Shown piece after piece: positions 17,281 to 26,445 of a stretch of DNA of 64,000 bases (its first letter is position 1; each line of letters starts with the position of its first letter). Below the pieces are notes generated by a model, which saw only the letters and a program-made list of their open reading frames with translations, searched no databases and was not told where the DNA came from. The stretch spans positions 22,657-86,656 of the forward strand of contig ONBX01000011.1 in assembly GCA_900316205.1 (NCBI GenBank), in the 5' to 3' direction. Made by a program: the position numbers and the translations under genes. This DNA comes from an uncultured Eubacteriales bacterium (GTDB taxonomy: Bacteria; Bacillota; Clostridia; Oscillospirales; Oscillospiraceae).

Positions 17281-17358
17281 CCGTAGGGGCGCTTCACGAA
17301 GCGCCCGCCGATACGGTCAATTGTCCGACAGCGGGCGATTCATGAATCGCCCGTACGG
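17281..17358. repeat. two-hairpin GTAGGGG element overlapping the murG 3' end
   Basis: CCGTAG, hairpin GGGCGCTTC-AC-GAAGCGCCC (17287-17306), a 26-base middle, the perfect palindrome GGGCGATTCATGAATCGCCC (17333-17352), then GTACGG. It is related to the elements at 48806 and 51286. It supplies the last six codons and stop of murG. Confidence 0.75.
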
Positions 17359-18482
17359 TTTACTTGATTCACTAAGCTCAGCACCTTGTCCACGATCTTG
17401 TCCGTGGCGTCGGGAACGGAAAGGGAGGCCATGGCTTTGGACATGCTCATCAGCTCCTCCGGGTTTTGCAAGAGGCGCTCGATCTCTGCCAGGAGAGATT
17501 TGGCGTCGAACTGGCCTTCCAGGAAGACCTTGGCGCCGCCGGCCTTTTCCAGGACCCGGGCGTTCTTTTCCTGGTGGTTGTCCGTCACATTGGGAGAAGG
17601 CACGATGAGCACCGGCTTACCCATATAGGTCAGCTCCGCCAGGGTGGAGGCCCCGGCCCGGCAGAGGATCAGATCCGCCGCCGCCATGACCTGGGGCATG
17701 TCGAAGATATACTCCCGGGCGTCCACCCGGCAGGCCGCCGGGTCCAGCTTCCGCTCCGCAAGGGTCCGCTGAAATTCCCGATAGTCCCGGCTGCCCACGG
17801 AATGGATCATGCGAAAATGCTTCTGCCCCTGCAGAAGCGGCAGCATCTCGGTGAGAATGCCGTTCATGTGGCCGGAGCCCAGGGAGCCCCAAACGGAGAC
17901 CACAAGGCTCTCCCCCGGGTCCAGGCCCAACTCTTTTCGGGCGCTCTCCCGGGTATAGCGGGCAAATTCCCCCCGCACCGGCGTACCGGTAACGCTGACC
18001 TTTTCCGGCTCACGATAGTGGCGGCGGCTCTCCTCAAAGCCCACCAGAATGGCGTCTACTTTATCCGCCAGCATTCGGGTGGTAAGGCCGGGAAGGGCGT
18101 TGCTCTCATGGACCAGGGTGGGGATGTGGAGCCGGGAAGCGGCGTCCAGCACTGGGAAGCAAACATAGCCGCCGGTGCCGATCACGGCATCGGGCCGGAA
18201 TTCCTTTAGGATCGTGCGGGCCTCATGCTCGGAAGCGATGACGTTTTTGGCCGTGTCCAGATTGTGCATCAGGGCAGAGAGAGAGTGGCCCCGGGCGATG
18301 TTTGTAATCTTGAGACCCCGGATCTCATAGCCGGCCCGGGGCACCAGGTCCATCTCCATCTTGCCCTCGGCGCCGAGAAAAAGGAATTCACTTTCGGGCA
18401 TCAGCTCCCGCAGCCGTCCGGCCACCGCCAGGGCGGGATTCACATGTCCGGCGGTGCCGCCGCAGGTCAGTACATATTTCAT
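17340..18482 (-). CDS. murG: MurG N-acetylglucosaminyltransferase
   Basis: 380 residues. Adds GlcNAc from UDP-GlcNAc to lipid I to make lipid II at the inner face of the membrane. GT-B fold with the N-terminal glycine loop TCGGTAGHVNPALAVA, the middle EPEKVSVTGTPVRGEF and the UDP-binding C-terminal half (RAGASTLAELTYMGKPVLIVPSPNVTDNHQEKNA). The genuine MurG fold ends near SVPDATDKIVDKVLSLV; the terminal residues NRTGDS are read from the palindromic repeat at 17281-17358, so the native C-terminus appears to have been replaced. ftsW lies 10 bases upstream. Confidence 0.95.
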   Translation of the reverse strand: MKYVLTCGGTAGHVNPALAVAGRLRELMPESEFLFLGAEGKMEMDLVPRAGYEIRGLKITNIARGHSLSALMHNLDTAKNVIASEHEARTILKEFRPDAVIGTGGYVCFPVLDAASRLHIPTLVHESNALPGLTTRMLADKVDAILVGFEESRRHYREPEKVSVTGTPVRGEFARYTRESARKELGLDPGESLVVSVWGSLGSGHMNGILTEMLPLLQGQKHFRMIHSVGSRDYREFQRTLAERKLDPAACRVDAREYIFDMPQVMAAADLILCRAGASTLAELTYMGKPVLIVPSPNVTDNHQEKNARVLEKAGGAKVFLEGQFDAKSLLAEIERLLQNPEELMSMSKAMASLSVPDATDKIVDKVLSLVNQVNRTGDS

Positions 18483-18492
18483 GTCATGCTCC

Positions 18493-19647
18493 TCAATTCA
18501 TATTCTCTCTCGAAGCGCTGAGAACGATGCCCATCTCCCCCAGCTGGATCAGCAGCGCGGTGCCGCCATAGCTGAAAAAGGGCAGGGAGATACCGGTGCA
18601 GGGCAGGAGATTGGTCACCACCGCCACATTCAGGAAAACCTGCAGCGCCAGCAGGGTGGTGATGCCCGCGCAGACCAGGAAGGAAAAACGGCTGCGGCAG
18701 TTCAGCGCGATGCGGTAGCCCCGCAGGATCAGAAGCGCAAACAAAACCAGGATCAGGGCGGCGCCGAGAAAGCCCAGCTCCTCACACACCACGGAAAAAA
18801 TAAAGTCATTGTGCTCCTCGGGCAGGAACAGATACTTCTGCCGTCCCGCGCCGAGCCCCAGACCGCTGAGTCCGCCCGAACCGATGGAATAGAGGCTCTG
18901 GACGATCTGGTAGCCCTCCGCGGAGGGGCTGGAAAAGGGGTCAAGCCAGGTGCTGATGCGGGAGGAGGCGTAGGGGAAGAAGGTCAGCAGCACGGCAAGT
19001 CCCGCTCCGGCAGCACCCAGGGCTCCCACAAACCAGAACAGACGCACCCCGCCCAGAAACATCATGCTGCCGCCCAGAGCCAGGATGATGATGGAGGCGG
19101 AAAAATGTGGTTCCAGAACAAGCAGGCCGACGATCAGGCCCAGGATCCCCAGAAAGGGCAGGATGCCCCAGCGGAAGGAGCGCATCTTCTCCCGGAAGCG
19201 GCAGATCATGGCAGAAAAGCACAGGATCACCGCGAGCTTGGCAAGCTCCGAGGGCTGGACGGTGAGACTCCCCACCCCCAGCCAGCGGCGGGAGCCGTTG
19301 GCCTTGACCCCGATGAGAGGCACAAGGGCCAGCAGCACCAGCGTCATGCCCAGAAAAGGATAGGCCCAGCGGCGATAGAACGACATGGGCAGACGGCTCA
19401 GCAGCAGCATGAGGCCGGTACCGAGCAGCGCAAAGACCAGCTGGCGCAGGAAATAATACAGGGCCTTTCCTCCCGTCACCTTGCCCGGGTCATAATAGGC
19501 CCGGGGATAGCTGGAGGAGAGCACCATGATAAGGCCCATAAGGAGCAGAACCAGGACCAGCAGAAGGAATCCGCCGTCCATCTGCCCCCGCCGTGCCTTG
19601 ACGGCAACAGGAGAAGAGCCGGCGAGGCGGGTGCTGTCATAACGCAT
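18493..19647 (-). CDS. ftsW: FtsW/SpoVE/RodA-family peptidoglycan glycosyltransferase
   Basis: 384 residues from ATG 19647 (GGGAGGTG seven bases upstream; the frame is open further 5'). About ten membrane helices. SEDS-family signatures: FLRQLVFALLGTG, GSRRWLGVGSLTVQPSELAKLA, FSPSAEGYQIVQSLYSIGSGGLSGLGLGAGRQK and the terminal LPCTGISLPFFSYGGTALL. It polymerises lipid II together with a class B PBP, here probably the SpoVD-like gene at 22173-24497. Position between mraY and murG is standard for ftsW/spoVE. Whether it works in vegetative division, the spore cortex or both cannot be told. Confidence 0.93.
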   Translation of the reverse strand: MRYDSTRLAGSSPVAVKARRGQMDGGFLLLVLVLLLMGLIMVLSSSYPRAYYDPGKVTGGKALYYFLRQLVFALLGTGLMLLLSRLPMSFYRRWAYPFLGMTLVLLALVPLIGVKANGSRRWLGVGSLTVQPSELAKLAVILCFSAMICRFREKMRSFRWGILPFLGILGLIVGLLVLEPHFSASIIILALGGSMMFLGGVRLFWFVGALGAAGAGLAVLLTFFPYASSRISTWLDPFSSPSAEGYQIVQSLYSIGSGGLSGLGLGAGRQKYLFLPEEHNDFIFSVVCEELGFLGAALILVLFALLILRGYRIALNCRSRFSFLVCAGITTLLALQVFLNVAVVTNLLPCTGISLPFFSYGGTALLIQLGEMGIVLSASRENMN

Positions 19648-19682
19648 ACATCCACCTCCCCGGCTCGAACCATCCACAATAC

Positions 19683-20693
19683 TTAAAAGGCGCGATGAAA
19701 CACTCCTATAAAGGATATGATGGCAAACAGCAGGGATATGCCGGAAAAGAGAGCAAAAATCTCGACCTCTTTCCACTTTTTGCCTGTCCAGCCGCCCATC
19801 TCCAGATGGTGGTGGAAGGGAGCCATGCGGAACACCCGCCTGCCGTGAGTCAGCTTGAAATAGCCCACCTGGATGATGTCCGACAGCGTCTCGATGATAT
19901 AGACGATGCCCAGGGTCACCAGGATCAGCGGCATGTCATAGGCAAAGGCCATGGCCGCGATGGCACCGCCCAGGAAGAGAGAGCCGGTATCGCCCATGAA
20001 AACCTTGGCGGGATAGAAATTATAGACCAGAAAGCCCAGCAGGCCGCCTGCAAGACCCGAGGCAAAGAGCCCCAGTTCCAGGAAGCGTTCACCCCAGGCG
20101 AAGGTCACAGCGACGAAGAACAGGCACACCGGCATGGAGGTGCCGGAGGCCAGCCCGTCCAGCCCGTCGGTCAGATTCACGGCGTTTACCGTGCCGACGA
20201 TGACAAAGGCGGCGAAGATAAAATACAGCCAGTCCGGAACATGGATCGTGACATGCCAGAAGGGAATGAAGAGCTGGGTCTTGAGATAACCGATCTGCCG
20301 CATGAGCAGCACGAAGACCAGAGCCGCAGCCAGCTGCAGCAGGAACTTCATCTTGGCGCTCAGGCCCAGGTTCTGCTTTTTGCGGATCTTTTCCCAATCG
20401 TCCAGAAAGCCGATGGCGCCGTAGACCAGGGCGAAGAGCAGGACGAAGATGTGTACGTAATTGCCGTGAAGCATCCCCTCGAAGCCCAGCGTCAGGCACA
20501 CAAAGGTGACCGCCAGGATGAACATGACGCCGCCCATGGTGGGCGTGCCGCTTTTACTCATATGCCACTTGGGCCCGATCTCCTTGATCTGCTGTCCGGC
20601 CTTCTGCCGCCGCAGCCAGGGAATATAGAAGCGGCCGAAGGCAGTGGCAAAGCAAAAGGCCAGCACAAAGGCCGAGATCAGCTTTATCGTCAT
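19683..20693 (-). CDS. mraY: phospho-N-acetylmuramoyl-pentapeptide-transferase MraY
   Basis: 336 residues, about ten membrane helices. Transfers phospho-MurNAc-pentapeptide to undecaprenyl phosphate, forming lipid I. Family motifs: KSGTPTMGGVMFI, the Asp pair region GFLDDWEKIRKKQNLGLS, NAVNLTDGLDGLASG, and FMGDTGSLFLGG, then MAPFHHHLEMGGWTGKKW with the HHH motif. All catalytic Asp/His residues are visible. It is downstream of murE by 20 bases; murF, which commonly lies between them, is missing. Confidence 0.97.
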   Translation of the reverse strand: MTIKLISAFVLAFCFATAFGRFYIPWLRRQKAGQQIKEIGPKWHMSKSGTPTMGGVMFILAVTFVCLTLGFEGMLHGNYVHIFVLLFALVYGAIGFLDDWEKIRKKQNLGLSAKMKFLLQLAAALVFVLLMRQIGYLKTQLFIPFWHVTIHVPDWLYFIFAAFVIVGTVNAVNLTDGLDGLASGTSMPVCLFFVAVTFAWGERFLELGLFASGLAGGLLGFLVYNFYPAKVFMGDTGSLFLGGAIAAMAFAYDMPLILVTLGIVYIIETLSDIIQVGYFKLTHGRRVFRMAPFHHHLEMGGWTGKKWKEVEIFALFSGISLLFAIISFIGVFHRAF

Positions 20694-20713
20694 AACGGGT
20701 CTCCCCTCAATCT

Positions 20714-22162
20714 CTATTTCCGGGCGGCAAGGACGGAAGAGACGATCTCCCGCTCGTCCATGTGGTGCTTCTCTTTGCCCACCACCTGATAATCCTCGTG
20801 GCCCTTGCCGGCAAGCAATATTACATCACCGGGGCCCGCCTTGTCAATAGCCCAGGCAATGGCCTTTTCCCGATCCTCGATCACCTGCACCGCGGTGGCG
20901 CTGTTTTTCATGCCGGAGAGGATCTCCTCGATGATGGCCATGGGTTCCTCGGTGCGGGGATTGTCGCTGGTAACCACGCACAGGTCCGCAAGCTCCGCGG
21001 CGATATGACCCATGATGGGACGCTTGCCCCGGTCCCTGTCGCCGCCGCAGCCGAAGAGGACGATGAGCCGACCTCTTGTCACAGGGCGCAGGGTCTTCAG
21101 CACCTTCTCCAGAGCATCCGGCTTGTGGGCATAGTCGATCACAATGGCATAGTCCCCATCGGAGGGGACCAGTTCCATCCGGCCCTTCACGCCCTTGGCG
21201 CTCTCCATGGCCTCGGCGCAGTCCGACAGGGAAATCCCCAGGCCCAGGCCCGCCGCCATGACGGCAAGCGCATTGTACACCGAGAACATGCCGGGAATGC
21301 CCAGCTTTGTGATGGCAAGCTTTCCGCCGCTGAGCGCGGCAAAGCGCACGCCGGACGCGCTGAGGCGCACATCCTTGGCCACCAGGTCCGCGTCGTTTCG
21401 CTCGGCGGAGAAGGTGCGGCAGGGGCATTGTGCTCCCTCCAGCATAAAGGGCGTCCAGGGATCGTCCGCATTCAGCCAGCCCTCCCGACACTGGGAGAAG
21501 AGCTTGCGCTTGGCAGCGGCGTAATCCTCCATATCCTTGTGGAAATCCAGATGGTCCTGGCTGAGATTGGTGAACACGCCCACGTCGAAGGTGATGCCGG
21601 CTACCCGCTCCAGGGTCAGAGAGTGGGAGGAGACCTCCATCACCACATGGGTGCAGCCGGCGTCCGCCATCTGCCGAAAGAGGCTGTGCAGCTCATAGCT
21701 CTCGGGAGTGGTGTGCTCGGTATGCAGGAATTCGTCCCCGATCCAGTTGCCGTTGGTGCCGATGAGGCCCACCTTGGCGTCCTTTTCCCGCTCCAGCAGG
21801 TGCTTGAGCAGGTAGGAGGAGCTGGTCTTGCCGCTGGTGCCGGTGATGCCCACCATTTTCATCTCCCCTGCCGGGTTTCCGAAAAAGTCCCGGCTGCAGA
21901 GAGCAAGGCCCAGACGGCAGTCGTCCGTCTGTACATAAGGGGTGTCGTCTGTCGGCGGCGTCTCGCAGAGAACGACCGCCGCACCGTTTGCCACAGCCTT
22001 GGGTATGAAGCGATGGCCATCGACCTCAAAGCCGCGGACCGCCACAAAAAGGTCCCCGGGCCGGGTGCGGCGGGAATCGTAGCTGATGCCGGTGATTTCT
22101 GTCTCGGGGTCCGCGGCCATGGACAGCACCCGGATATTCTGTATGATCTCTCTCAGTTTCAT
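20714..22162 (-). CDS. murE: UDP-MurNAc-tripeptide synthetase MurE (meso-DAP type)
   Basis: 482 residues from ATG 22162 (GAGGAAGG upstream). ATP-dependent ligase adding the third stem residue. Order: N-terminal UDP-binding domain (ITGISYDSRRTRPGDLFVAV), ATPase domain with GITGTSGKTSS, HTTPESYELH, MEVSSHSL, the carbamylated Lys in DYAAAKRKLF, and C-terminal domain with VIDYAHKPDAL and SDNPRTEEP. The DNPR motif predicts meso-diaminopimelate as substrate rather than lysine. The PBP stop codon is 10 bases upstream, so they are co-translated. Confidence 0.96.
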   Translation of the reverse strand: MKLREIIQNIRVLSMAADPETEITGISYDSRRTRPGDLFVAVRGFEVDGHRFIPKAVANGAAVVLCETPPTDDTPYVQTDDCRLGLALCSRDFFGNPAGEMKMVGITGTSGKTSSSYLLKHLLEREKDAKVGLIGTNGNWIGDEFLHTEHTTPESYELHSLFRQMADAGCTHVVMEVSSHSLTLERVAGITFDVGVFTNLSQDHLDFHKDMEDYAAAKRKLFSQCREGWLNADDPWTPFMLEGAQCPCRTFSAERNDADLVAKDVRLSASGVRFAALSGGKLAITKLGIPGMFSVYNALAVMAAGLGLGISLSDCAEAMESAKGVKGRMELVPSDGDYAIVIDYAHKPDALEKVLKTLRPVTRGRLIVLFGCGGDRDRGKRPIMGHIAAELADLCVVTSDNPRTEEPMAIIEEILSGMKNSATAVQVIEDREKAIAWAIDKAGPGDVILLAGKGHEDYQVVGKEKHHMDEREIVSSVLAARK

Positions 22163-22172
22163 ATGTCCTTCC

Positions 22173-24497
22173 TCAATAACGTCCCAAAATCGAATCGTCT
22201 GCACTGATCAGCGTCACCGTGATCACATCGCCTGCAGGAAGACTGCTCCCCGCCGCGGCGCTCTGATAGGCAACGCGCTGTTCTTCTCCATGGAGCAGAG
22301 GGCTCCTGCTGCGCAGAAACAGGCCCCGCTGTGCCAAAAGCTCTCTCGCCTGCTCATAGCCCAGGCCGTAGAGATTCGGCACCGTCTGCTCCGTCTCCGG
22401 GATTTCTGTGCCGAGATAGAGGATCACCTGGCTGCCTCTGGCAATGCTCCTCCCTGCCTTGGGCAGCTGTCCTGTCACCAGGGTCCCCTCCCCCACCGTT
22501 CTGGCCTGGAGCCCCGCTTCCTTCAGCCGGGCCGCCGCCTCGGTGAGCTCCAGCTGCTCCAGACGCGGCATCGCGGTGGTGTCGCTCTCCTCCGCATTCT
22601 CCGGCTCCACGCCCAGATATGGGAGGATGTCTGCCAGCATGTTCCCCACCACCGGAGCAGCCATCTGCCCGCCGCTGATGTAGATCCCGGACCGGTCCGA
22701 GGGCGTATCCAGGAACACCAGCAGCGCGATCTTCGGATCGTCCGCCGGGGCGAAGCCGATGAAGGAGACGATGTATTCCTTCTTGCCGGTACTGGCCTCC
22801 AGGCTGACCTTTTCGCTGGTGCCGGTCTTCCCGCCGATACGGTAACCCGCCACAGCGGCGTTGCGGCCGGTACCTTCTTTGTTGTCACCCACCACCTGCT
22901 CCAGGATGGAGCGGACCTTTTCGCTGGTCTCCGGGCGGATGACCTGGCGAACCATCTCGGGCTCGTGCTCAAACTTCACGCTTCCGTCCGGATTCAGGAT
23001 CCGCTGCACCACATAGGGCCGCATAAGCCGCCCGCCGTTGACACAGGCACTCACCGCCGTGACAAGCTGCAGCGGCGTGATGGTAAAGGTCTGGCCGAAG
23101 GAGGCTGCCGCCAGTTGGGACTGGTTGCGCGGGGAGCAGAACACGTCCTCGCTCCACCAGATGCTGCCGCTCTCCCCGGCAAGATCGATGCCGGTTTTGG
23201 CGGTGAGATTTTCCTCCGGATCTCCGGTCTTCTGCAAAAAGCCGAAAGCCTCACAGTAGTCGTAAAAGCGCTCCGGCCCCATTCTGAGGCCGATGTTCAC
23301 AAAGGCCGCGTTGCAGGAGTGCTGCACCGCCTGGGTCAGGTTCTGTCCTCCGTGGCCCTCGGTTTTCCAGCAGCGGATGGGAGACGTGCGACCCTTGACG
23401 CTGACGCTGCCCCCGCAGTAAAAGCTGCTGGAAAGATCCACCACACCCTCCTCCAGGGCCATGGAAAGGGTGATGATCTTAAAGGTGGAGCCGGGTTCAT
23501 AGGTATCGGAAAGCGCCTTGTTGCGCCACTGGCGGGCTCTGGCCGCATCCAGGATCTGTTGGGCTTCCTCCTCGCTTCCTGCTGCAGCCATCTGCTGCCG
23601 GACCTCATCGCTCACGTCCAGGAAGTGGTTGAGATCATAGCCGTCCAGAGAGGCCATGGCCAGGATCGCACCGGTATTCACATCCATGCAGATGGCGCCG
23701 GCGCCGTTTTGGATGTCATAATCCTCCACCGCCTGCCGCAGGTGCTTTTCCACCATAAACTGTACCGCCGCGTCCAGGCTGAGTACCACGTCGCAGCCAT
23801 CCTCCCCGGGCTCATAGTCCTCAAAGCTGTCAAAAAGAAGCTCGGTGCCGAAGGCGTTGGTGCTGCGAAGGCTCCGTCCGGCGCTGCCCTGCAGAGAGTC
23901 GTCGTACCGGGCCTCAATGCCCTCCAGGCCGGTATTATCCATACCCACAAAGCCGATCAGATGGCAGGCCAGGGAATCGTTGGGATAATAGCGCCGGGTA
24001 TCCGGCTCCAGTCGGACACCTCGGATGCCGTAGGCGGTCTTGAAGGCGCGGATCGCATCGGCGGTCTCCCGCTCCACCTTCCGCGCAGCCGTCACATACC
24101 AGGAGCCGGTCTGGCCGGTCTTTTCCAGCAGCTCCTCATAGTCCAGATCCAGGATCCGGCTCAGTTCCCGGGCAATCAGTTCCCGGTCCTCGCCGTACTG
24201 CCGGATCTCGGCAGGGCTGAGATAAACGTTGTCCACCGAGGCGCTGACGGCCAGGAGCCGTCCCCTGGCGTCGGTGATGCTGCCCCGGCGCGGGGAGCTT
24301 GGCGCCTCCCGCAGCTGCTGCTCCAGGGCACGCTGCTCATAAAAATCGTGCTCCAGAAGCTGGATCTGGCAAAGCTTTGCCAGCAGCAGGGCAAACGCGG
24401 CTGCGCCGCACACTGCCATGAGCAGCAGCGCGCGGCGGAGCATCTGGCGGTTCGGGCCCTGTTCGTCCGGAACACTGCACATTGGTATTTTCTTCAT
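22173..24497 (-). CDS. class B penicillin-binding protein with two PASTA domains (SpoVD/PBP2x-like)
   Basis: 774 residues. N-terminal membrane anchor (ALLLMAVCGAAAFALLLAKLCQIQLL), PBP dimerisation domain (RRGSITDARGRLLAVS), transpeptidase domain with Ser337 in GSTFK, SCN (HSCNAAFV) and Lys557 in GGKTGTSEK, and two C-terminal PASTA domains (about 640-700 and 705-765). It cross-links septal or cortex peptidoglycan. PASTA plus this gene order fits SpoVD or an FtsI-equivalent; which one cannot be decided from sequence. Upstream ftsL-like gene is 80 bases away; murE follows after 10. Confidence 0.92.
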   Translation of the reverse strand: MKKIPMCSVPDEQGPNRQMLRRALLLMAVCGAAAFALLLAKLCQIQLLEHDFYEQRALEQQLREAPSSPRRGSITDARGRLLAVSASVDNVYLSPAEIRQYGEDRELIARELSRILDLDYEELLEKTGQTGSWYVTAARKVERETADAIRAFKTAYGIRGVRLEPDTRRYYPNDSLACHLIGFVGMDNTGLEGIEARYDDSLQGSAGRSLRSTNAFGTELLFDSFEDYEPGEDGCDVVLSLDAAVQFMVEKHLRQAVEDYDIQNGAGAICMDVNTGAILAMASLDGYDLNHFLDVSDEVRQQMAAAGSEEEAQQILDAARARQWRNKALSDTYEPGSTFKIITLSMALEEGVVDLSSSFYCGGSVSVKGRTSPIRCWKTEGHGGQNLTQAVQHSCNAAFVNIGLRMGPERFYDYCEAFGFLQKTGDPEENLTAKTGIDLAGESGSIWWSEDVFCSPRNQSQLAAASFGQTFTITPLQLVTAVSACVNGGRLMRPYVVQRILNPDGSVKFEHEPEMVRQVIRPETSEKVRSILEQVVGDNKEGTGRNAAVAGYRIGGKTGTSEKVSLEASTGKKEYIVSFIGFAPADDPKIALLVFLDTPSDRSGIYISGGQMAAPVVGNMLADILPYLGVEPENAEESDTTAMPRLEQLELTEAAARLKEAGLQARTVGEGTLVTGQLPKAGRSIARGSQVILYLGTEIPETEQTVPNLYGLGYEQARELLAQRGLFLRSRSPLLHGEEQRVAYQSAAAGSSLPAGDVITVTLISADDSILGRY

Positions 24498-24577
24498 GGT
24501 ATCACCCGCATCTCCCGTGTTTGGGATAGTATATGCTGCGGCTGATCCCGGTATCTCTTTGGGAAAAGGCTCTTCTT

Positions 24578-24859
24578 TTATCCCGCGAAATCTGTTCTCA
24601 CGATCTGTTCTGCAGAGAGGCTCTGCATGCCCAGTTCTTCCCGGGCCCGTCGTTCGATCTCCTCCAGGCTGCAGGAATCTGCGGCGCGGACACGGAGGAT
24701 CTCATTTTCTTCCCGCAGGGCCTCCACCGAGGCTTTCGCCGCAGCGGCCTGCTGGTTCAGCGCGGTGATGCGCACGCCGTAAAGCAGGCTCATCACCAGC
24801 AGGAGCAGGCTTGCGGCCACGCACAGGATCTGAAACAGGATTTCCCTGGGATGATGCAT
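24578..24859 (-). CDS. ftsL: FtsL-like cell division protein
   Basis: 93 residues. One N-terminal membrane helix (ILCVAASLLLLVMSLLYGV), then a leucine-heptad coiled coil (ITALNQQAAAAKASVEALREENEILRVRA), then RAREELGMQSL, which matches the end of FtsL/DivIC proteins. Bitopic septal proteins of this kind form a complex with FtsQ/DivIB. Position between rsmH and the class B PBP is diagnostic for ftsL. It starts 4 bases after the rsmH stop. Sequence conservation in this family is low, so the call rests on topology and position. Confidence 0.85.
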   Translation of the reverse strand: MHHPREILFQILCVAASLLLLVMSLLYGVRITALNQQAAAAKASVEALREENEILRVRAADSCSLEEIERRAREELGMQSLSAEQIVRTDFAG

Positions 24860-24863
24860 ATCC

Positions 24864-25799
24864 TCACACTCTCTCCGCCACGCGCAGTTTTGCGCTGCGG
24901 GAGCGCGGATTTCTCTCGATCTCTTCCTCGCTCGGTAAAATGGGTTTGCGGCTCACGCTGCGCAGGGTGCGCACAAAGCCGCAGGTGCAGATGGGGGCCT
25001 CCCGGGGGCAGGTGCAGCCGTTCTCCCGGCGGCCGATGCCGTTTTTCACGATCCGATCCTCCAGAGAGTGGAAGCTGATGACGCAGAGTCTCCCGCCGGG
25101 ATTGAGCTTGTCCGGCGCGGTCTCCATCATGCGCTCCACCTCTCCCAGCTCGTCATTCACGGCGATGCGGATGGCCTGAAAGCTCCGCTTGGCGGGGTGC
25201 TGCTTTTCCCGGAGTGCTGCCGCTGGCATGGCGCTCTTGATGATCTCCACCAGCTCCGTGGTGCTCCGGATCGGCGCTTTCTCCCGGGCTGCCAGGATGG
25301 CGGCGCTGATGCGCCGGGCATAGCGCTCCTCCCCGTAATCCCAGAGGATGCGGTTGAGGCGCTCCTCGCTCCAGGTGTTCACCACCTCATAGGCGCTGAG
25401 AGGAGCGGTGCTGTCCATGCGCATGTCCAGCGGCGCCTCCAGCATATAGGAAAAGCCCCGCTCCGCCTCGTCCAGCTGGGGGGAGGACACGCCAAGGTCA
25501 AAGAGCATGCCGTCTACGCCTTGGATGCCAAGCTCATCCAGAATCTGCGCCACGTCCCCGAAATTGCCGTGGACCAGGGTGATCCGATCCCGGAAGGGCT
25601 CCAGGCGCCTTCCCGCCCGTTCAATGGCGCTGGGGTCCCGGTCAATGCCGATGAGTCTCCCCTCCCGCAGGCGGGAGGCGATCTCATAGGAATGACCGCC
25701 CAGGCCAAGGGTGCCGTCCACGTAGATCCCGTCGGGCTGGATGTTCAAATTCTCGATGCACTCGGAAAGCAACACGGATACATGTCTGGGCTGCTCCAT
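24864..25799 (-). CDS. rsmH: 16S rRNA (cytosine(1402)-N4)-methyltransferase RsmH
   Basis: 311 residues starting MEQPRHVSVLLSECIENL. SAM-binding motif YVDGTLGLGGHSYEI, IGIDRDPSAIERA, FDLGVSSPQLDEAERGFSY and the C-terminal signature VISFHSLEDRIVKNGI are all present, as is the late Cys cluster (NGCTCPREAPICTCG). It methylates C1402 in the ribosomal P site. Start chosen because its ATG overlaps the mraZ stop (TGATG). Second gene of the division cluster. Confidence 0.97.
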   Translation of the reverse strand: MEQPRHVSVLLSECIENLNIQPDGIYVDGTLGLGGHSYEIASRLREGRLIGIDRDPSAIERAGRRLEPFRDRITLVHGNFGDVAQILDELGIQGVDGMLFDLGVSSPQLDEAERGFSYMLEAPLDMRMDSTAPLSAYEVVNTWSEERLNRILWDYGEERYARRISAAILAAREKAPIRSTTELVEIIKSAMPAAALREKQHPAKRSFQAIRIAVNDELGEVERMMETAPDKLNPGGRLCVISFHSLEDRIVKNGIGRRENGCTCPREAPICTCGFVRTLRSVSRKPILPSEEEIERNPRSRSAKLRVAERV

Positions 25800-26215
25800 C
25801 AGAATTCCAGCTCCTCCATCACCGCGGCGATATTCTCCGGGGTGGTTTCCTCGCTGTAGACCGCGCTCCAGGCTGCGCTGTCCCACAGCTCCGCATGGTT
25901 GTTGCAGCCCACAACGGTGACATTTTTGGTAAAGCCCGCGTAATCCCGCAGGTTCTGGGGGATCAGGACCCGCCCCTGGGCGTCCAGCTCGCAGCGGGCC
26001 GCATGGGCAAACAGCGGCCGCATTTTCCGCTGCTTCACATAGGGCATGGCGCTGACCTTATCGGAAAAATTCTGCCAGGCTTCGCTGCTGTAGGCACTCA
26101 GGCAGCGGTCCATGGAAAGGGTAATGAAAAAAACATCGCCCAGCTCATCCCGGAGCTTGGCAGGAATAAATAAACGTCCTTTATTGTCAAGAGAGTGTTG
26201 ATATTCGCCTGTCAC
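25799..26215 (-). CDS. mraZ: transcriptional regulator MraZ
   Basis: 138 residues; GTG start with AAGGAG seven bases upstream. Two SpoVT/AbrB-like halves: TGEYQHSLDNKGRLFIPAKLRDELGD and RCELDAQGRVLIPQNLRDYAGF, each with the conserved DxKGR/DxQGR core. MraZ forms oligomeric rings and binds direct repeats ahead of its own gene to control the cluster. Three such repeats spaced 10 bp lie at 26250-26279. First gene of the division cluster. Confidence 0.96.
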   Translation of the reverse strand: MTGEYQHSLDNKGRLFIPAKLRDELGDVFFITLSMDRCLSAYSSEAWQNFSDKVSAMPYVKQRKMRPLFAHAARCELDAQGRVLIPQNLRDYAGFTKNVTVVGCNNHAELWDSAAWSAVYSEETTPENIAAVMEELEF

Positions 26216-26249
26216 GCAAATCGCTCCTTCTATCTACTTGTGGAGAATC

Positions 26250-26316
26250 GCTCCATTTTCCACCACTTCAAACCACTTTGCACCTCCATTATAGGGGACG
26301 GTTTTCCAAATTGCAA
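26250..26316 (-). promoter_or_regulatory. mraZ promoter and MraZ-box direct repeats
   Basis: Minus strand TTGCAA (26316-26311), 17 bases, TATAAT (26293-26288): a near-consensus promoter. Just downstream, three direct repeats AAAGTGGTTT, GAAGTGGTGG and AAAATGGAGC follow each other at exact 10-bp steps (26279-26250). This matches the known MraZ box arrangement and lies where a bound ring would block transcription. Confidence 0.75.
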
Positions 26317-26365
26317 GAGCAAATGTTTGTTACTTTTTGTCTTTTTTCAGGCCTGCCCGGAAGCA

Positions 26366-26423
26366 AAAAGACCCGTCCCGGAATTCTGCGGCAGGCATGG
26401 CCGCTGAGGTCCCGGGACGGGTC
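26366..26423 (-). terminator. terminator after the coiled-coil gene
   Basis: GACCCGTCCCGG (26370-26381) pairs with CCGGGACGGGTC (26412-26423); a T-run (minus strand) follows at 26369-26365. The 30-base loop has its own short stem. It separates the coaD operon from the mraZ promoter. Confidence 0.75.
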
Positions 26424-26445
26424 GATCGACGCTTTATTTCGTTGT

